64,000 bases of DNA from Watersipora subatra. Lineage: Eukaryota > Bryozoa > Gymnolaemata > Cheilostomatida > Watersiporidae. The stretch is taken from the NCBI RefSeq assembly GCF_963576615.1, contig NC_088717.1, positions 25,864,013 to 25,928,012 on the forward strand. Direction: 5' to 3'. How positions within the stretch are numbered: the stretch's first letter is position 1; each line of letters begins with the position of its first letter. Below are positions 53,990 to 61,373 of this stretch, piece by piece. The translations under genes and the position numbers were made by a program. The notes beneath the pieces were generated by a model. It was not told the origin of the DNA and did not search any database. It saw nothing but the letters and a program-made list of their open reading frames with translations.

Positions 53990-56624
53990 TAGCTGTGAAC
54001 TATGCTAGAATAGCATAGCTGGACAATGCCAACCAACATTATGGCCTAACGTCTTTAGAAGCCTAGCGCTTATTAACTAGCTTACTGGAATTTTCCATTG
54101 GCAATGTGCCAGGCTAATAGCTTGAAAGTTACAGTTGTTTGACAAAGTTTTAAAACCTTTGCGATCGTTTTTATTTTTCTGTTAATTTATTTCAACAACA
54201 CAAAACACTTTTCTCATGTGTAGTTTGAAAGTTAGAATGGGAAATGTTGTTATAATATAACAACATTATATTAAATTCAAATCAATTTTCTGTCCAAAGA
54301 CTTTTTTATAACCCGGGCAACAGATAATACAATTGTCCGCATGACAAGTGTTATTCAAGTCACTCAAAACAGCAAGAGAAGTCTGCGTTTCTAAATACAA
54401 CTCACAAATATAAATACAAACTCACTGTAAATACACGGCTCACAAATATCATGCTAATTGAACATAGCAAAAATTAGTAAAGATGAATTGTTTAAGCAAT
54501 GTTGGAAATGAGTCAAATTCAGAAAACAGACAGTACAGCGAACGAGAAACTAATTCATCATGTTCAAGATCGCACCAGCCCATTATTGGCACATAATTGG
54601 CTTTATTCGTTATAATACATAACATATATTCGTGGAAATTCAAAAAATGGCTAACTGAAATTGAAACCACTATTTGTAAATCATACCTACAATTGAAGAG
54701 CCCAAATACGAGCAGAAAACTTGAAAGTTACGATAACACTTACTAAGATGAAAAGTATGATTAACAATAAAACCATTAAATTAACAACAAAATAGGACGA
54801 ATTTGACCTAATGAGGAACAGTTGCTTTGTGAGCTATAAACTCATTCCTATGATTTCCAAATATTCCTGTGAATTCACTCTAAAGCTATCTTGCAAATCG
54901 CAGCATGGCAAAACTAAGTTTTTTTTGTCCTGCAGTACTTTGAGGCGCCTAAACAAACACAAGATATGATAGGAACTTCCACGGAGTAAAGCCACGATAT
55001 ACAAGTTAACTTAAAATACAAATACATATTTACTTCTTATTTTGTACACAGTAGTCAGAACGTTCGTACACAGTTCTTGCTATGTAAAGGTTAATAGCCT
55101 GATATGCGGGACTATACTGTTTGGGGTATTTCCATCTGATTGTAGGTATAATAAATCTAAAAGTAATACCAAAATCATGAGAACATCAGCTACTTTTCCC
55201 GGGCCATAGTTAAACCTGTCGTATGTTAAAGGTTTACTCGCAACAATATTCACATAACAGTTATCTGGTATCAAAAGGTTCACCATGTCTTACTCTGTTG
55301 TGTTGTAGGTACAAAATATGTGGAAATGTGATTACAAGCTCTTAAAAGCTCACAAACAAATAGTTAATCGCAGCCATCACGAAAACGCAGTAGTTTGGAA
55401 TCTCTGTATTTCGATGACGTACTCAAACATTGTGGTTGTATTGACACGGGATGTTATCACGTGAAATTAAAAACCAATAAAAGGTTCAATATAAAACGTT
55501 TCGTTGCACTAGTTTTTGATAAACACTTCGGGTTCTACCGGAAAACCCGTATCAAATATAGATGCTTGCTACTTTACAAATTTGTTTGGGCCTAGTCTAA
55601 TCATCTGGTCATAACCTAATCATGAGACCCAAACTTCCTGCCAAATAGCGCGAACAACTTCTGCAGAATTTTTAAGGTTAACAATTAAATGAATTTTTAC
55701 AGTAGGTTTTGAGATATCAGTGCTCAAAATGACAGCATTACAATGATGATGAAACAGACGCGTAAGGATAATAGACATGGTTTTACTGAATGCGAGAAGT
55801 ATATTTGTGAAAATATTTCGACGAATGATGTTGCATGAAAGTGTAAACAGAAGCCATTGTGCTCAACTACATCCCATTTGACCCGTTTTGAAAAGGAATT
55901 CCAATCTACTGCGTTTTTGTGATGGCTGCGATTAACCAAATGGTACAAAAAACGAATGTTCGGTTTTTAGCTTTTAAGATCTTGTAATCACATTTCCACA
56001 TATTTTGAACCTACATCACAGCAGAGTGAGACATGGTGAATCTTTTAATACCAAACAGCCGTAATGTGAATTTTGTTGCAAATCATCCTTTAAGAAAAAC
56101 CTATAATCTATATATTTTGTATTGTACTTTGTATTAACAGTAAAAGACTAACCAAAGCGCTTAATACATACGTTTATAACTAACTCGTTTATACTCTTCC
56201 TAGATGGGATCGAATTGATATTGAGTTAGAACTAAAATATATCATCCTTCACTTCAAGAAGTAATTTAGGCATATACAGCAAGCATTGACTGTACATCAA
56301 CTGTCACAAACATTGAAGGTGGGAAACCAATAAAAACCAGTAAATGTAGTTTATTTTTAAAAATACATTGGTGCTATCACGCTGTTTCGCAGATTGCCAC
56401 TCTTTTGGGCAATAAAGACCTTCAAATTTGCAATTAAATAGTTCGAAATTAGAAAATACTTACAATATTCCACTACATGCTGTACACACATATGACCCTA
56501 CAGTCATATTTACATAAGTCGGACCTCTCTGACCACAATCAAAGCAATATCTATTGTGAGGTAATGCAACCATTTTACGTAAACATTGCACTCTTTTTTC
56601 TTCTTGCTGTTTAGCAGCTGCCAT
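25694..56624 (-). CDS. AGFG1: AGFG-type Arf-GAP with FG/NPF repeats, complete, ten coding exons
   Basis: Ortholog of the AGFG1/AGFG2 (HRB/RIP) family: an Arf-GAP-fold adaptor with phenylalanine-rich tail that binds EH-domain endocytic proteins through NPF motifs and was first described as nucleoporin-like. The exons, in transcript order, are 56624-56464, 51817-51724, 47967-47689, 37207-36967, 35974-35921, 34437-34213, 33381-33241, 32568-32423, 28541-28347 and 25753-25694: 1596 nt, 531 residues plus stop. Junction phases are 2, 0, 0, 1, 1, 1, 1, 0, 0, all matching. Zinc-finger cysteines are C27, C30, C47 and C50, with the arginine finger at R55 (CSGILRG). NPF motifs are at residues 401-403, 509-511 and 528-530. 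Vertebrates have two paralogs, so the symbol marks the family. Introns are long (up to 10.5 kb) and hold most of the window's mobile elements. Confidence 0.95.
25754..28346 (-). other. AGFG intron 9
   Basis: Nothing recognisable apart from scattered AT-rich simple sequence. Short open frames at 26056-27317 have no family features. Confidence 0.4.
28347..28541 (-). CDS. AGFG1: AGFG coding exon 9
   Basis: Residues 448-512, from MFGNAQLAPSFQAF through a tandem TNQW-rich stretch to FANPFL. The acceptor is CATTTCCAG|ATG and the donor TTG|GTGAGT, both phase 0. An NPF motif sits right before the donor, so a transcript reading into the intron would still carry it. Confidence 0.93.
28550..30330 (-). 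other. AGFG intron 8, left part
   Basis: No exon seen. An irregular GTATATCTGTACTTAC-like repeat occupies 28800-29000, and an (AT)n tract lies at 30303-30328, directly beside the inserted element. Confidence 0.4.
30342..31222. mobile_element. TTAA-flanked long-TIR element, family B copy 1
   Basis: Bounded by TTAA at 30338-30341 and 31223-31226. The ends read AGGTTGACTTGCAACAAAAT and its complement, and the arms are about 150-190 bp long, through a TCTTACTCTGTTGTGTTGTAGG block. No transposase is present. TTAA target sites point to a piggyBac or Kolobok-mobilised MITE. It lies in AGFG intron 8. Confidence 0.85.
31226..31420 (-). mobile_element. tRNA-derived SINE, copy 3 (inverted)
   Basis: On the minus strand TTGAGTTCAAATCCAGC is the same B box as the SINE at 1168, and the CCAAGATTTTAATAGTTAT tail block lies downstream. 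It abuts the right end of the family B element. Confidence 0.5.
31500..32010. repeat. Dispersed repeat family E, copy 1
   Basis: Direct repeat of 36430-36860. Shared blocks include TTGCTAAGGTTAACAT, CAG(G/T)(C/T)(A/G)GTGATTGCATTAGATAATTACT and the TTTCTATACC(A/C)CTCTATAC block. Both copies sit in AGFG introns. Origin unknown. Confidence 0.65.
32090..32335. repeat. Dispersed repeat family D, copy 1
   Basis: Shares CAAAACACTTTTCCCATGATATGAAGT and ATTACC(A/C)(G/A)(G/A)GCAAC blocks with 51215-51375 and 54100-54320. It ends only about 90 bp before AGFG exon 8. Confidence 0.6.
32423..32568 (-). CDS. AGFG1: AGFG coding exon 8
   Basis: Residues 399 (completed)-447. The acceptor is ATGCTTTAG|GT and the donor CAG|GTGAGC. 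Contains NPFITGPSSFGAPSTGFG followed by a glycine/phenylalanine/glutamine-rich stretch (FGAGQPAQQPFGQSQ). This is the FG-repeat part of the tail and carries the first NPF motif. Confidence 0.93.
33241..33381 (-). CDS. AGFG1: AGFG coding exon 7
   Basis: Residues 352 (completed)-398 with 399 split, phase 1 on both sides. Proline- and threonine-rich: PASSAALGINWGTPP, then FSAAPQVTPVQTNTGW. The acceptor is CTTTTAG|CA and the donor GCAG|GTTGGT. Low-complexity linker without a recognisable domain. Confidence 0.88.
34213..34437 (-). CDS. AGFG1: AGFG coding exon 6
   Basis: Residues 277 (completed)-351 with 352 split, phase 1 on both sides. It holds DNKYASLTGLFSD, the counterpart of the DKYAALA-x-L repeats of AGFG1, and two NW-S motifs (GGVNWSAINWSSGGGG). 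The acceptor is a NAGNAG site (GATCAGCAG), so transcripts may differ by one residue; coordinates use the upstream AG. The donor is ACAG|GTCAGC. Confidence 0.92.
35346..35757. repeat. 42-bp minisatellite
   Basis: About ten copies of GTATCAGTAGTAGTACCTCA-ATATGTAAAGGAGTGAGAGAAG. With a 42-nt period both strands stay open: plus reads a 14-residue GVREGISSSTSICK repeat and minus LHIEVLLLIPSLTP. It lies in AGFG intron 5. Open frames here follow from the period and are not taken as genes. Confidence 0.95.
35921..35974 (-). CDS. AGFG1: AGFG coding exon 5, 54-nt microexon
   Basis: Residues 259 (completed)-276 with 277 split. TTTGTTCAG|AT acceptor, GACTCGG|GTATTG donor. The peptide TIATESIPAADSDIIDS is acidic and fits between the phase-1 ends of exons 4 and 6. 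Since both flanks are phase 1, the exon can be skipped without a frameshift, so it may be alternative. It was found by splice logic, not similarity. Confidence 0.7.
36240..36860. repeat. Dispersed repeat family E, copy 2
   Basis: Direct counterpart of 31500-32010, extending somewhat further left. It lies between AGFG exons 5 and 4. Confidence 0.65.
36967..37207 (-). CDS. AGFG1: AGFG coding exon 4
   Basis: Residues 179-258 with 259 split. The acceptor TCTCAATTGCAG|ACT gives phase 0, as exon 3 requires; another AG about 45 nt upstream (TTTTTATAG|AA) keeps the open frame but in the wrong phase. The peptide has a proline-rich start, then SADLLSDVFGGS, the counterpart of FDLLSDLGSDIF in AGFG1, and FSQPNFANFSGAQ, like the NFANFAHF block. 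The donor is TTCTG|GTTAGT. Confidence 0.92.
37966..38002. repeat. Perfect 18-bp-arm palindrome
   Basis: TGGGCTTTGGTTCTGAAC, one A, then the exact reverse complement. It lies in AGFG intron 3, with no flanking duplication noticed. Confidence 0.95.
38593..39406 (-). pseudogene. Tigger/pogo-type transposase relic
   Basis: The plus-strand left end CAGTCATACCTCGAGATATAAGC follows a TA dinucleotide and looks like a Tigger/pogo terminal repeat. On the minus strand, 39417-39310 reads KIVSLGKSMGLEVDEADIND followed by FVKEHQKELKREM and a stop, with VLHELSSEEEVKEV in another frame. This matches the acidic C-terminal region of Tigger transposases. The DDE core is missing, and the upstream side is cut by the TTAA element at 39411. 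A partial repeat of its terminal region lies at 38170-38240. Confidence 0.65.
39411..40305. mobile_element. TTAA long-TIR element, family B copy 2
   Basis: It starts right after TTAA (39407-39410) with AGGTTGATTTGCAAC. The right arm is present through TGTAATGTGAATTTTG and then breaks off, running directly into copy 3. It interrupts the Tigger relic, so it is younger than that element. Confidence 0.8.
40306..41081. mobile_element. Family B copy 3, left end missing
   Basis: It lacks the left terminal arm but has the full right arm ending GTCAACCT before TTAA (41082-41085). The sequence to its right (41086-41195) is also found after copy 4. Confidence 0.8.
41086..41195. repeat. Flank shared with copy 4 (segmental duplication)
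   Basis: TTTTAACATATATTATATAA through the CCATAGATATAGTAAACTCT block is repeated almost unchanged at 44640-44757. Ordinary independent insertions would not share it. Confidence 0.85.
41798..42585. mobile_element. Second TTAA foldback element, arms about 350 bp
   Basis: TTAA flanks at 41794-41797 and 42586-42589. The ends are ACCATAACTGTCACG and its complement. The arms pair along their length, including AAATCAGACA(T/C)GCTGATTCCGAT, AAGCTCCGCCCATAAATA and CGATTTAGAATAAT. The middle is a spacer around 42160-42240. No coding capacity. Its ends differ from family B, but the target choice is the same. Confidence 0.9.
42695..42865 (+). mobile_element. tRNA-derived SINE, copy 4
   Basis: Shares the CCAAGATTTTAATAGCTATAACTGGACA tail and TATATATATAGAG end with the copies at 1168 and 49330. 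The head is diverged. Confidence 0.5.
43758..44633. mobile_element. Family B copy 4
   Basis: Both arms are present (AGGTTGATTTGCAATAAAAT left, GTTGCAAGTCAACCT right). The flanks are decayed (TATA left, TTGA right) rather than intact TTAA. It is closest to copy 3 and shares its right flank. Confidence 0.8.
44640..44757. repeat. Flank shared with copy 3
   Basis: Nearly identical to 41086-41195, including the CCATAGATATRGTAAACTCTATATCTATG inverted motif. Confidence 0.85.
44760..45790. other. AGFG intron 3, GC-richer stretch
   Basis: At 45055-45180, a B-box-like GAGTTCGAGTTCCGC (45112-45126) suggests a tRNA-derived repeat. 45180-45270 is locally GC-rich. A (TA)n tract lies at 45605-45650. No exon seen. 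Confidence 0.4.
45793..45872. repeat. Perfect 38-bp-arm hairpin with 4-nt loop
   Basis: AACTTGCATCAGCATAAGTA...CGAACAAT, loop ATAA, then the exact reverse complement, with no mismatch over 38 bp. It lies about 50 bp left of the 12-bp minisatellite. Confidence 0.98.
45921..47089. repeat. 12-bp minisatellite (GAGACCATAGCT)
   Basis: About 97 head-to-tail units with C/T, C/G and A/T variants. The minus strand is open for 439 codons across it as VSA(I/M)VST-type repeats, and the plus strand for 176 codons as AETIVETI. A coding role is unlikely, because the open frames follow from the 12-nt period and have no splice support. AGFG intron 3. Confidence 0.96.
47090..47125. repeat. 16-bp-arm hairpin at the end of the minisatellite
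   Basis: CTTGCTAAGATCCACA, loop TGTC, then TGTGGATCTTAGTAAG, with one mismatch. It begins on the base after the last 12-bp unit. Confidence 0.93.
47689..47967 (-). CDS. AGFG1: AGFG coding exon 3
   Basis: Residues 86-178, phase 0 on both sides. The acceptor is TTACTCAG|TAC. The first part, YNKQVWLGL and IKLRDYLTQKYERKRWY, is the second half of the Arf-GAP domain (human VCKQIWLGL, VKEFLQEKYEKKRWY). The rest is a serine/threonine/proline-rich linker (FRIQTGTVSAPTSS). The donor is AAG|GTATGA. Confidence 0.96.
48211..48519 (-). other. 102-codon open frame with a hydrophobic N-terminus
   Basis: After the ATG the translation reads MKLLFYMLVFAVMISILS, which looks like a signal peptide, followed by several cysteines and N-x-S/T sites. 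Its 3' part overlaps a GGGGCA/TTGCAAC repeat that recurs at 49590-49820, and there is a small GGCAAGTTGC hairpin near 48299-48327. It lies in AGFG intron 3 on the same strand as the host gene. It could be a piece of a transposon or chance; no family recognised. Confidence 0.2.
48580..49400. repeat. Dispersed repeat family A, copy 3
   Basis: Shares its left part with 9600-10150 and its GGGGCGTCGTAAC part with about 720. The 49200-49320 part holds two copies of a GGGC(G/A)(T/C)(C/T)GTAA(C/T)GTGTGGGCGC block. It ends in the SINE tail and a TATATA tract near 49390. Confidence 0.6.
49560..49830. repeat. GTTTCAACGTGCCCC-type repeat
   Basis: TTTCAATGTGCCCCATAGGG, CGCGTTGAAACACC and TTGCAACGTGCCCCACC are related to the inverse motif CAAGTGGGGCATGGTTGAAACA at 48214-48255. 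This suggests an inverted pair bounding about 1.6 kb. Confidence 0.45.
49831..51723. other. AGFG intron 2, remainder
   Basis: A tRNA-like SINE head lies on the minus strand at 50655-50765 (GCGCAGTGTAGTGGATTAG, then CAAGTCCAAATCC). A family D copy lies at 51215-51375. No exon. Confidence 0.5.
51724..51817 (-). CDS. AGFG1: AGFG coding exon 2
   Basis: Residues 54 (completed)-85. The acceptor is TTATGTTCGCAG|A. RGINPPHRVKSISMASFTQE is the most conserved stretch of the family (RGLNPPHRVKSISMTTFTQQ) and includes arginine-finger residue R55. The donor is GAG|GTGAGC, phase 0. Confidence 0.97.
52393..52459. repeat. Hairpin, 14-bp arms
   Basis: TGAGATTACCCTCT pairs with AGAGGGTAATCTCA across about 38 bp that itself repeats CTCTTCAGTCG. 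Confidence 0.7.
52702..53830. mobile_element. Non-autonomous pogo/Tc1-mariner-like element
   Basis: The ends CAGTGAAACATGGATAACTCG and, on the minus strand, CAGTGAAACTCGGATAACTCA are inverted repeats flanked by TA (52700-52701 and 53831-53832). Further AACTCGAA-type motifs lie inside each end. The interior has no transposase. It includes an imperfect hairpin at 53450-53532 (GGCAAAATTGATCGTGG against its complement), a small one at 53160-53193, and the nested element at 53024. Confidence 0.85.
53024..53149. mobile_element. 126-bp hairpin element with 8-bp TSD, nested in the pogo-like element
   Basis: The whole element is a hairpin: CACGGGCTAGCCGGGTCACG at the left and its complement at the right, arms about 61 bp with roughly five mismatches, centre CATG. 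It is flanked by ATGAATAG at 53016-53023 and 53150-53157, a perfect 8-bp target duplication. The 8-bp duplication and full palindrome suggest a tiny hAT- or P-type MITE. Confidence 0.93.
53935..53989. repeat. (TA)n microsatellite
   Basis: A long pure TA run followed by ACTAGCTGTGAACTATGC, the kind of junction found at SINE or RTE tails. Confidence 0.95.
54050..54320. repeat. Dispersed repeat family D, copy 3
   Basis: Contains TTTTCCATTGGCAATGTGCC, also at 14070 and, inverted, near 41770. The right part matches 32100-32330 and ends at CCCGGGCAAC. Confidence 0.6.
54321..55225. other. AGFG intron 1, plain stretch
   Basis: No exon, RNA gene or repeat recognised. Confidence 0.4.
55230..56089. 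mobile_element. Family B copy 5
   Basis: TTAA at 55226-55229 and 56090-56093, with ends AGGTTTACTCGCAACAATAT and CAAATCATCCT. It is the most diverged of the five at its tips but has an intact TTAA duplication. It lies about 375 bp downstream of AGFG exon 1. Confidence 0.85.
56464..56624 (-). CDS. AGFG1: AGFG coding exon 1
   Basis: Residues 1-53 with 54 split. It begins MAAAKQQEEKRVQCLRKM and continues into LPHNRYCFDCGQRGPTYVN and VGSYVCTACSGI. The Arf-GAP zinc ligands are C27, C30, C47 and C50. The short basic, glutamate-rich start matches the family, and no other in-frame ATG fits better. The donor is ATATT|GTAAGT, a strong site, phase 2. Confidence 0.97.
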
Positions 56625-59600
56625 TTTCGCAGTTTCCGGTTAAAAAATAACGTTAGCCTGCGCTAGGCCGAATTATTTTCGAACCGACGTTTCCTGATTT
56701 GTTGGTACACGGTATATAGCATTTGAGTAGTGTTGATTTTTTTATTGAATGCGCTTCAGAAGCACTCATATTTTTGCATACCAATAAGTTCACCGTACTG
56801 AGTATTTTTGTGTAGCATGCTCACTGTAATAACATCTCGTGTTGACGTACCCAAGAGGCTGCGATTACACATCGCGTAATTTTAGGTTCAGTTACATTTT
56901 TCGTGCCAAATCGTTAATTTAACGAGTTACTAACATGTAATTGTCGCTAGTAATGCTTTCGGCGACTACCTAAATTAAGTGCGTAGATACATCCCGAATG
57001 CAACACTTCAACTTGTAACATCACTGTGCGACCAAGAGTGAAATTGAGTATAACAAAGCAAACAGTTACCTGCGTACATACTATAGTAAAGAATTATAGT
57101 TTGTTATAGAGTTTGTATATCGACAACGGTTGGTCCAATCTCGACAAAGGTTGGTCCCAATCTCATAATAATAACTTAATAAGTAAATTCATTAATATTA
57201 TAATTATGATATTTTTGCATTATTGCTTTATTTATGGAAGTTTACAGTTTATAGTCTTATTATTTTCTTGTGTTCATTGATTTTCTCAATTTCCTCTCTT
57301 GAGCATTTCATTTATAATTTTGGTATCGTCATTGTGATAATGATTATGCAAAGGCATGCTATCAGTTTGGAACTCGTTTAGCTTAGGTCTATATACTTCA
57401 TCAATTAGCCACTGGAGGCTATTTCTAGTTTTGAAGTGTAAAGTTTCTTCGATATTGGTGGTGTACAGTACAACATAAATTGTCGATAGTTAGACCAACC
57501 TTTGTCTAGATTTGAACCAACCTCTGTCGAGATTGGGACTTGTCTAGGTTTGGACTTGTCGATGTCGAGACTGTTTCCCATAGTAAAACTCGAATAGTTA
57601 AATCCTAATTATAACTTAAATATATCATATTTTGTTTGGTTAAATTAAACAGAGTTATGATTGACTAAGTAAGCAAAGTTTTGCCATCACTACGAAATGG
57701 GAAAATTTTATTGTGTGTCGTAAATGCCAGACTGTTCGTGGACACCTGGGGAAAAAGGATAGGCTTACTACATAAGACATGCCCTTTACATTTGCTTTAA
57801 AACACCATATATTATATATATACATGTAGCACTTAGTCTTTAGTGAATTAGTCAGCCTATTAGGGAATTAGCTTCTTTCGGCTGTAAAACCACTTAACAA
57901 ATATCCACATATTCACATACCGCATATGTAGCTATATCATATGATTTTTCGACATTTTACATATCCGCTGATGATGCCTCCAAGATTGTTTTCTCATGTT
58001 TTTCTTTTAAAGTTGTGTAGTTTAAATCTTGACTTGATTAATGTCATTATAACATTTGTTACAGTTCAATCTATTGGAGTGTTACAGCAATTAGACTTTT
58101 GATTTTATTTATCTAATCTGAATAAAAAATATTTGTCACTTTTATATATCTCTATAATGACTCTCTGTGTTGTATGCAATCTCATAGGTTGTATGGTTAT
58201 TACTTAATTTAATTAATTACCTACTCTGTGATAAACTTGTGGGTATTATTGTGAACAAGATCAGCATAATCTTTGAAGACATAGCTTAAATTTTTAATTT
58301 TCCATACACAGCTAATGAAACAAAAATATTGCTATTTTACCATACTTGTACGCAACACAAAATCTTATCTCACTTCTAAGATTTAGTAACATAATCCGTT
58401 CTCTAATGACACCGTTGTACCAGATAAAACAATATTGTTTCTCATAAAAAATTGGTGACTGCAGCAAAAACTAATAAAATGAGCTGTGCATGTATTGCAA
58501 AATTTTTTTCAAAGTACTGTCTAGTTTTAAAGGAAAAATAAAGTCATTATAAATACAGATATACAAAAACCATCTAGGAAGCTCTTCCTTAATGCTTATT
58601 GATTTGCAAGCCTAACTTCGACTCTAAAATCAGTTTAGTTATGCGTGCATCTGATTTATTCTCATGATATGATGTTATGACAAATGTTATTTGAGTTTTT
58701 AAAACATTAAAAGCCGGATGTTCATTTGATGAATGACGTAGAACTGCTAAAGTTGGCTGTGTAAACACTCTTTCTCATCTTTGCCAAAATCAGTTTGCTT
58801 ACAAATCTCTATCATTGTCATGAAATAAAATTGATTTTGATATAAAAATTGAATTTAAATTTTCTGTGATTGGCTCACACAATTTTATCATATACCATAT
58901 CGTTATAGATACGTATTTAACCATCATGCAATTTCTGTCAAAGATTGAATGAGGTTTCCATAAGCCAATGCTGACAGCAAGTTTGGTAAGTAGTTGACAA
59001 TATAGCTGAGGTAATACTAAGGTAATGAAGGTATATTCTGAACCAGAAAGAAGAATAAAAGTGATAGTTTATGACAACTACAACACTACTTTTTAGATTT
59101 CATAATTTTTATTTTGCGCTGGTTGTATGACGAGTACAAGCTTCTAAAAGACCCAAACAATTATACAAGTACTTTGTAGGTAGCTATTGATCAACATTTT
59201 GCAGTAATGCTAACACATGAGATAAAGTTGTTTTGTTTGAAGGGTTCAGGTTGTCTGTTATAACCAGTTATTCTTCTCTTGTCATTCAATAGCTAAAGAT
59301 TTCCTAGGATCTTACAAAATATTTTATGTTACATGTATGATCCTTTTTATTGATGTGTGTTGGCAATGGTTGATTGGTTAATGAATCAAGATAAAAAGGT
59401 ACCTTCCATGCACCGTAGATGATTTTAGGGCATAGTTTTAACCAGTTATGTACCTTAACGTGAAACAATTTTTAAGCATGGTAAAGTGAACCATATTTAC
59501 CATAGCCCATCAGAACGCATCTCATCTATTACAGCTTTGTATTTGCAAATCTTCTTTGTTGAGTTCGAGTATGTAGATGACTTATAAGCGTGAAAAGAGA

Positions 59601-59745
59601 TGTTAATTCGAGTAAGCTATGCGATGTAGAATTTTCAGATGATTGCACGCCGCTTTCATCAACCAGACTAGCTTTATCTATATGCTTCATACACTGTTCT
59701 ATTTTAGTCAGCGCAACACAAACAATGTGAGCTAGAAGAAGAATC
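56625..59745. other. Divergent AGFG-BLTP1 intergenic region
   Basis: The region should hold the promoters of both genes; no TATA or initiator element can be assigned with confidence. At 57115-57575 there is an inverted-repeat element: AAAGGTTGGTCCCAATCTC-type motifs on the left pair with GACCAACCTTTGTCTAG and TCGAGATTGGGA motifs on the right. The rest is AT-rich without recognised features. Confidence 0.5.
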
Positions 59746-59937
59746 ATGTCTACTTTAGTCACGCTCATCTCTTCTACGGATGGAGCTAGTAACAACACAT
59801 CTATTACATCGGCCTTGTTTGGTCAACTTAGTACCACCACTATAGTGTGGGACAATGTCACTGACGGGCATGATACTCTACTAGATAACCTCAATGAAGA
59901 CTTTCGTGGTCTTGCTAGGGATGTATTTGCAGTGTAC
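59746..59937 (+). CDS. Possible first coding exon of BLTP1
   Basis: An ATG with A at -3 opens a 64-codon frame (MSTLVTLISSTDGASNNTSI to ARDVFAVY) ending at a TAC|GTAGGT donor, phase 0. It could join the phase-0 acceptor at 61373. The peptide is polar with N-x-S/T sites, like the short luminal N-terminus before the BLTP1 membrane anchor. N-termini of this family are poorly conserved, so similarity cannot prove it. A 33-bp minisatellite starts at the donor. Confidence 0.5.
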
Positions 59938-60460
59938 GTAGGTATATCCTTCAACTCGATGCATGTACATGTAGGTATATCTTACAATTCAATACATTTA
60001 CATGTATGTGTAACCTGCAACTCAATGCATGTACATGTATGTATATCCTTTAACTCAATGTGTAAATGTATAGCATTCAACTCAATATATGTACATGTAG
60101 GTATATCCTGCAAATCAATGTATGTACATGTAGGTATATCATCTAACTCAATGTATGTACATGTAGGTATATCTTTCAACTCAATGTATGTACATGTAGG
60201 TATATCCTTCAAATCAATGTATGTATGTGTAGGTATATCATCCAACTCAATGTATGTACATGTAGGTATATCTTTCAACTCAATGTATGTACATGTAGGT
60301 ATATTCTTCAAATCAATGTATGTATGTGTAGGTATATCTTTCAACTCAATTTATGTACATGTAGGTGTATCCTTCAACTCCACATATTTGCATGGAGTTT
60401 GCAACCCTTCAACTCAATGTGTGTCTATGTAATGTAGGTATACCGTTCAACTCGATGCAT
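59938..60460. repeat. 33-bp minisatellite starting at the exon donor
   Basis: About 15 units of GTAGGTATATC-CTTCAACTCAATG-TATGTACAT. The frame stays open on the plus strand to 60432 (VGISFNSMYVH repeats) and on the minus strand (KDIPTCTYIEL repeats). The unit contains the donor motif GTAGGTATAT, repeated about a dozen times. Confidence 0.95.
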
Positions 60461-61373
60461 GTAGATATAATCTCCTTTACTTAATGTGTACAATTTTACC
60501 CTTTGCTCAATGTATATATACACTTTACTTACTTTAGCTCTGCAAGTTTCATAAACAATTATATATCTTTATTAGAAGGTGAAAACTCATTTCGCTTTAC
60601 TGAAAACTCTCGTTTGAAGTACTGATAAAATTAATAGATCTGAAAACATTATTTTAAGTTAGAACTTTAATTAATTAAATTAGTTAATTTTAAACTATAA
60701 ATATCATTGAGGTGCATATGAGCTGAGTGTCAGCAGTGTTTATCACTGTTTACTTATCACCAACACAAATTAGTGATTTAATGCTTCTTTTTGAAAATTA
60801 TCCAAAAAGCCGCTTTGTTACAGTCTCAGCTATTGACTTGTCGTTGAGAGTGGCATAAGCCAATTAATAGATTGCATGTTTTTATTGTTTGTTATTCAGA
60901 CTAGTTACTCTGATTGTAATTATAGCCAGGTTATTATGTCATGCTGGCTCAGGGTAAACCAAGCTAATTATTTCTGAATTATATTTTGTTCTAGTTTATA
61001 CTTACGTAGTGTTGAGCAGTTTTTGGTCAGAAAATTTTATTTCGAATTAACTACCTGCGTAATGCCGATGGCAATCAACAATTTTTGATCGGCTATTTTA
61101 CGGCTATTTTTTATTTTATTTTTGTTGAATATTTTCATATCTAGATATTGGTTGAGATAGGCTAGATTCACTGCTCGTGTGTTCTATAAGGGTTATTACA
61201 TTCATAGGGTATCACTTTCCATGGTGCCGAATGGTTACCCGAAATGGTTCTACTTAAATTGTTTCTTTTGCATGTCTTTAATATTTATTTGTAGATTTAT
61301 TAATGCCATGTATTGCAGAAACATTAATGTATTGCTTCGACTGGAGTGTTCGCGCATGGCTTCATCCTTCAAG
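60461..61373 (+). other. BLTP1 intron 1, remainder
   Basis: No further exon seen. The open frame before 61374 (from 61179) has several AGs, so the true left edge of the next exon is uncertain. Confidence 0.4.

Noticed and set aside
59938..60432. Continuation of the frame from 59746 through the 33-bp array as a long repeat protein
   Set aside because: A good donor sits at the array start, and the repeat frame is a product of the 33-nt period; the minus strand is equally open.
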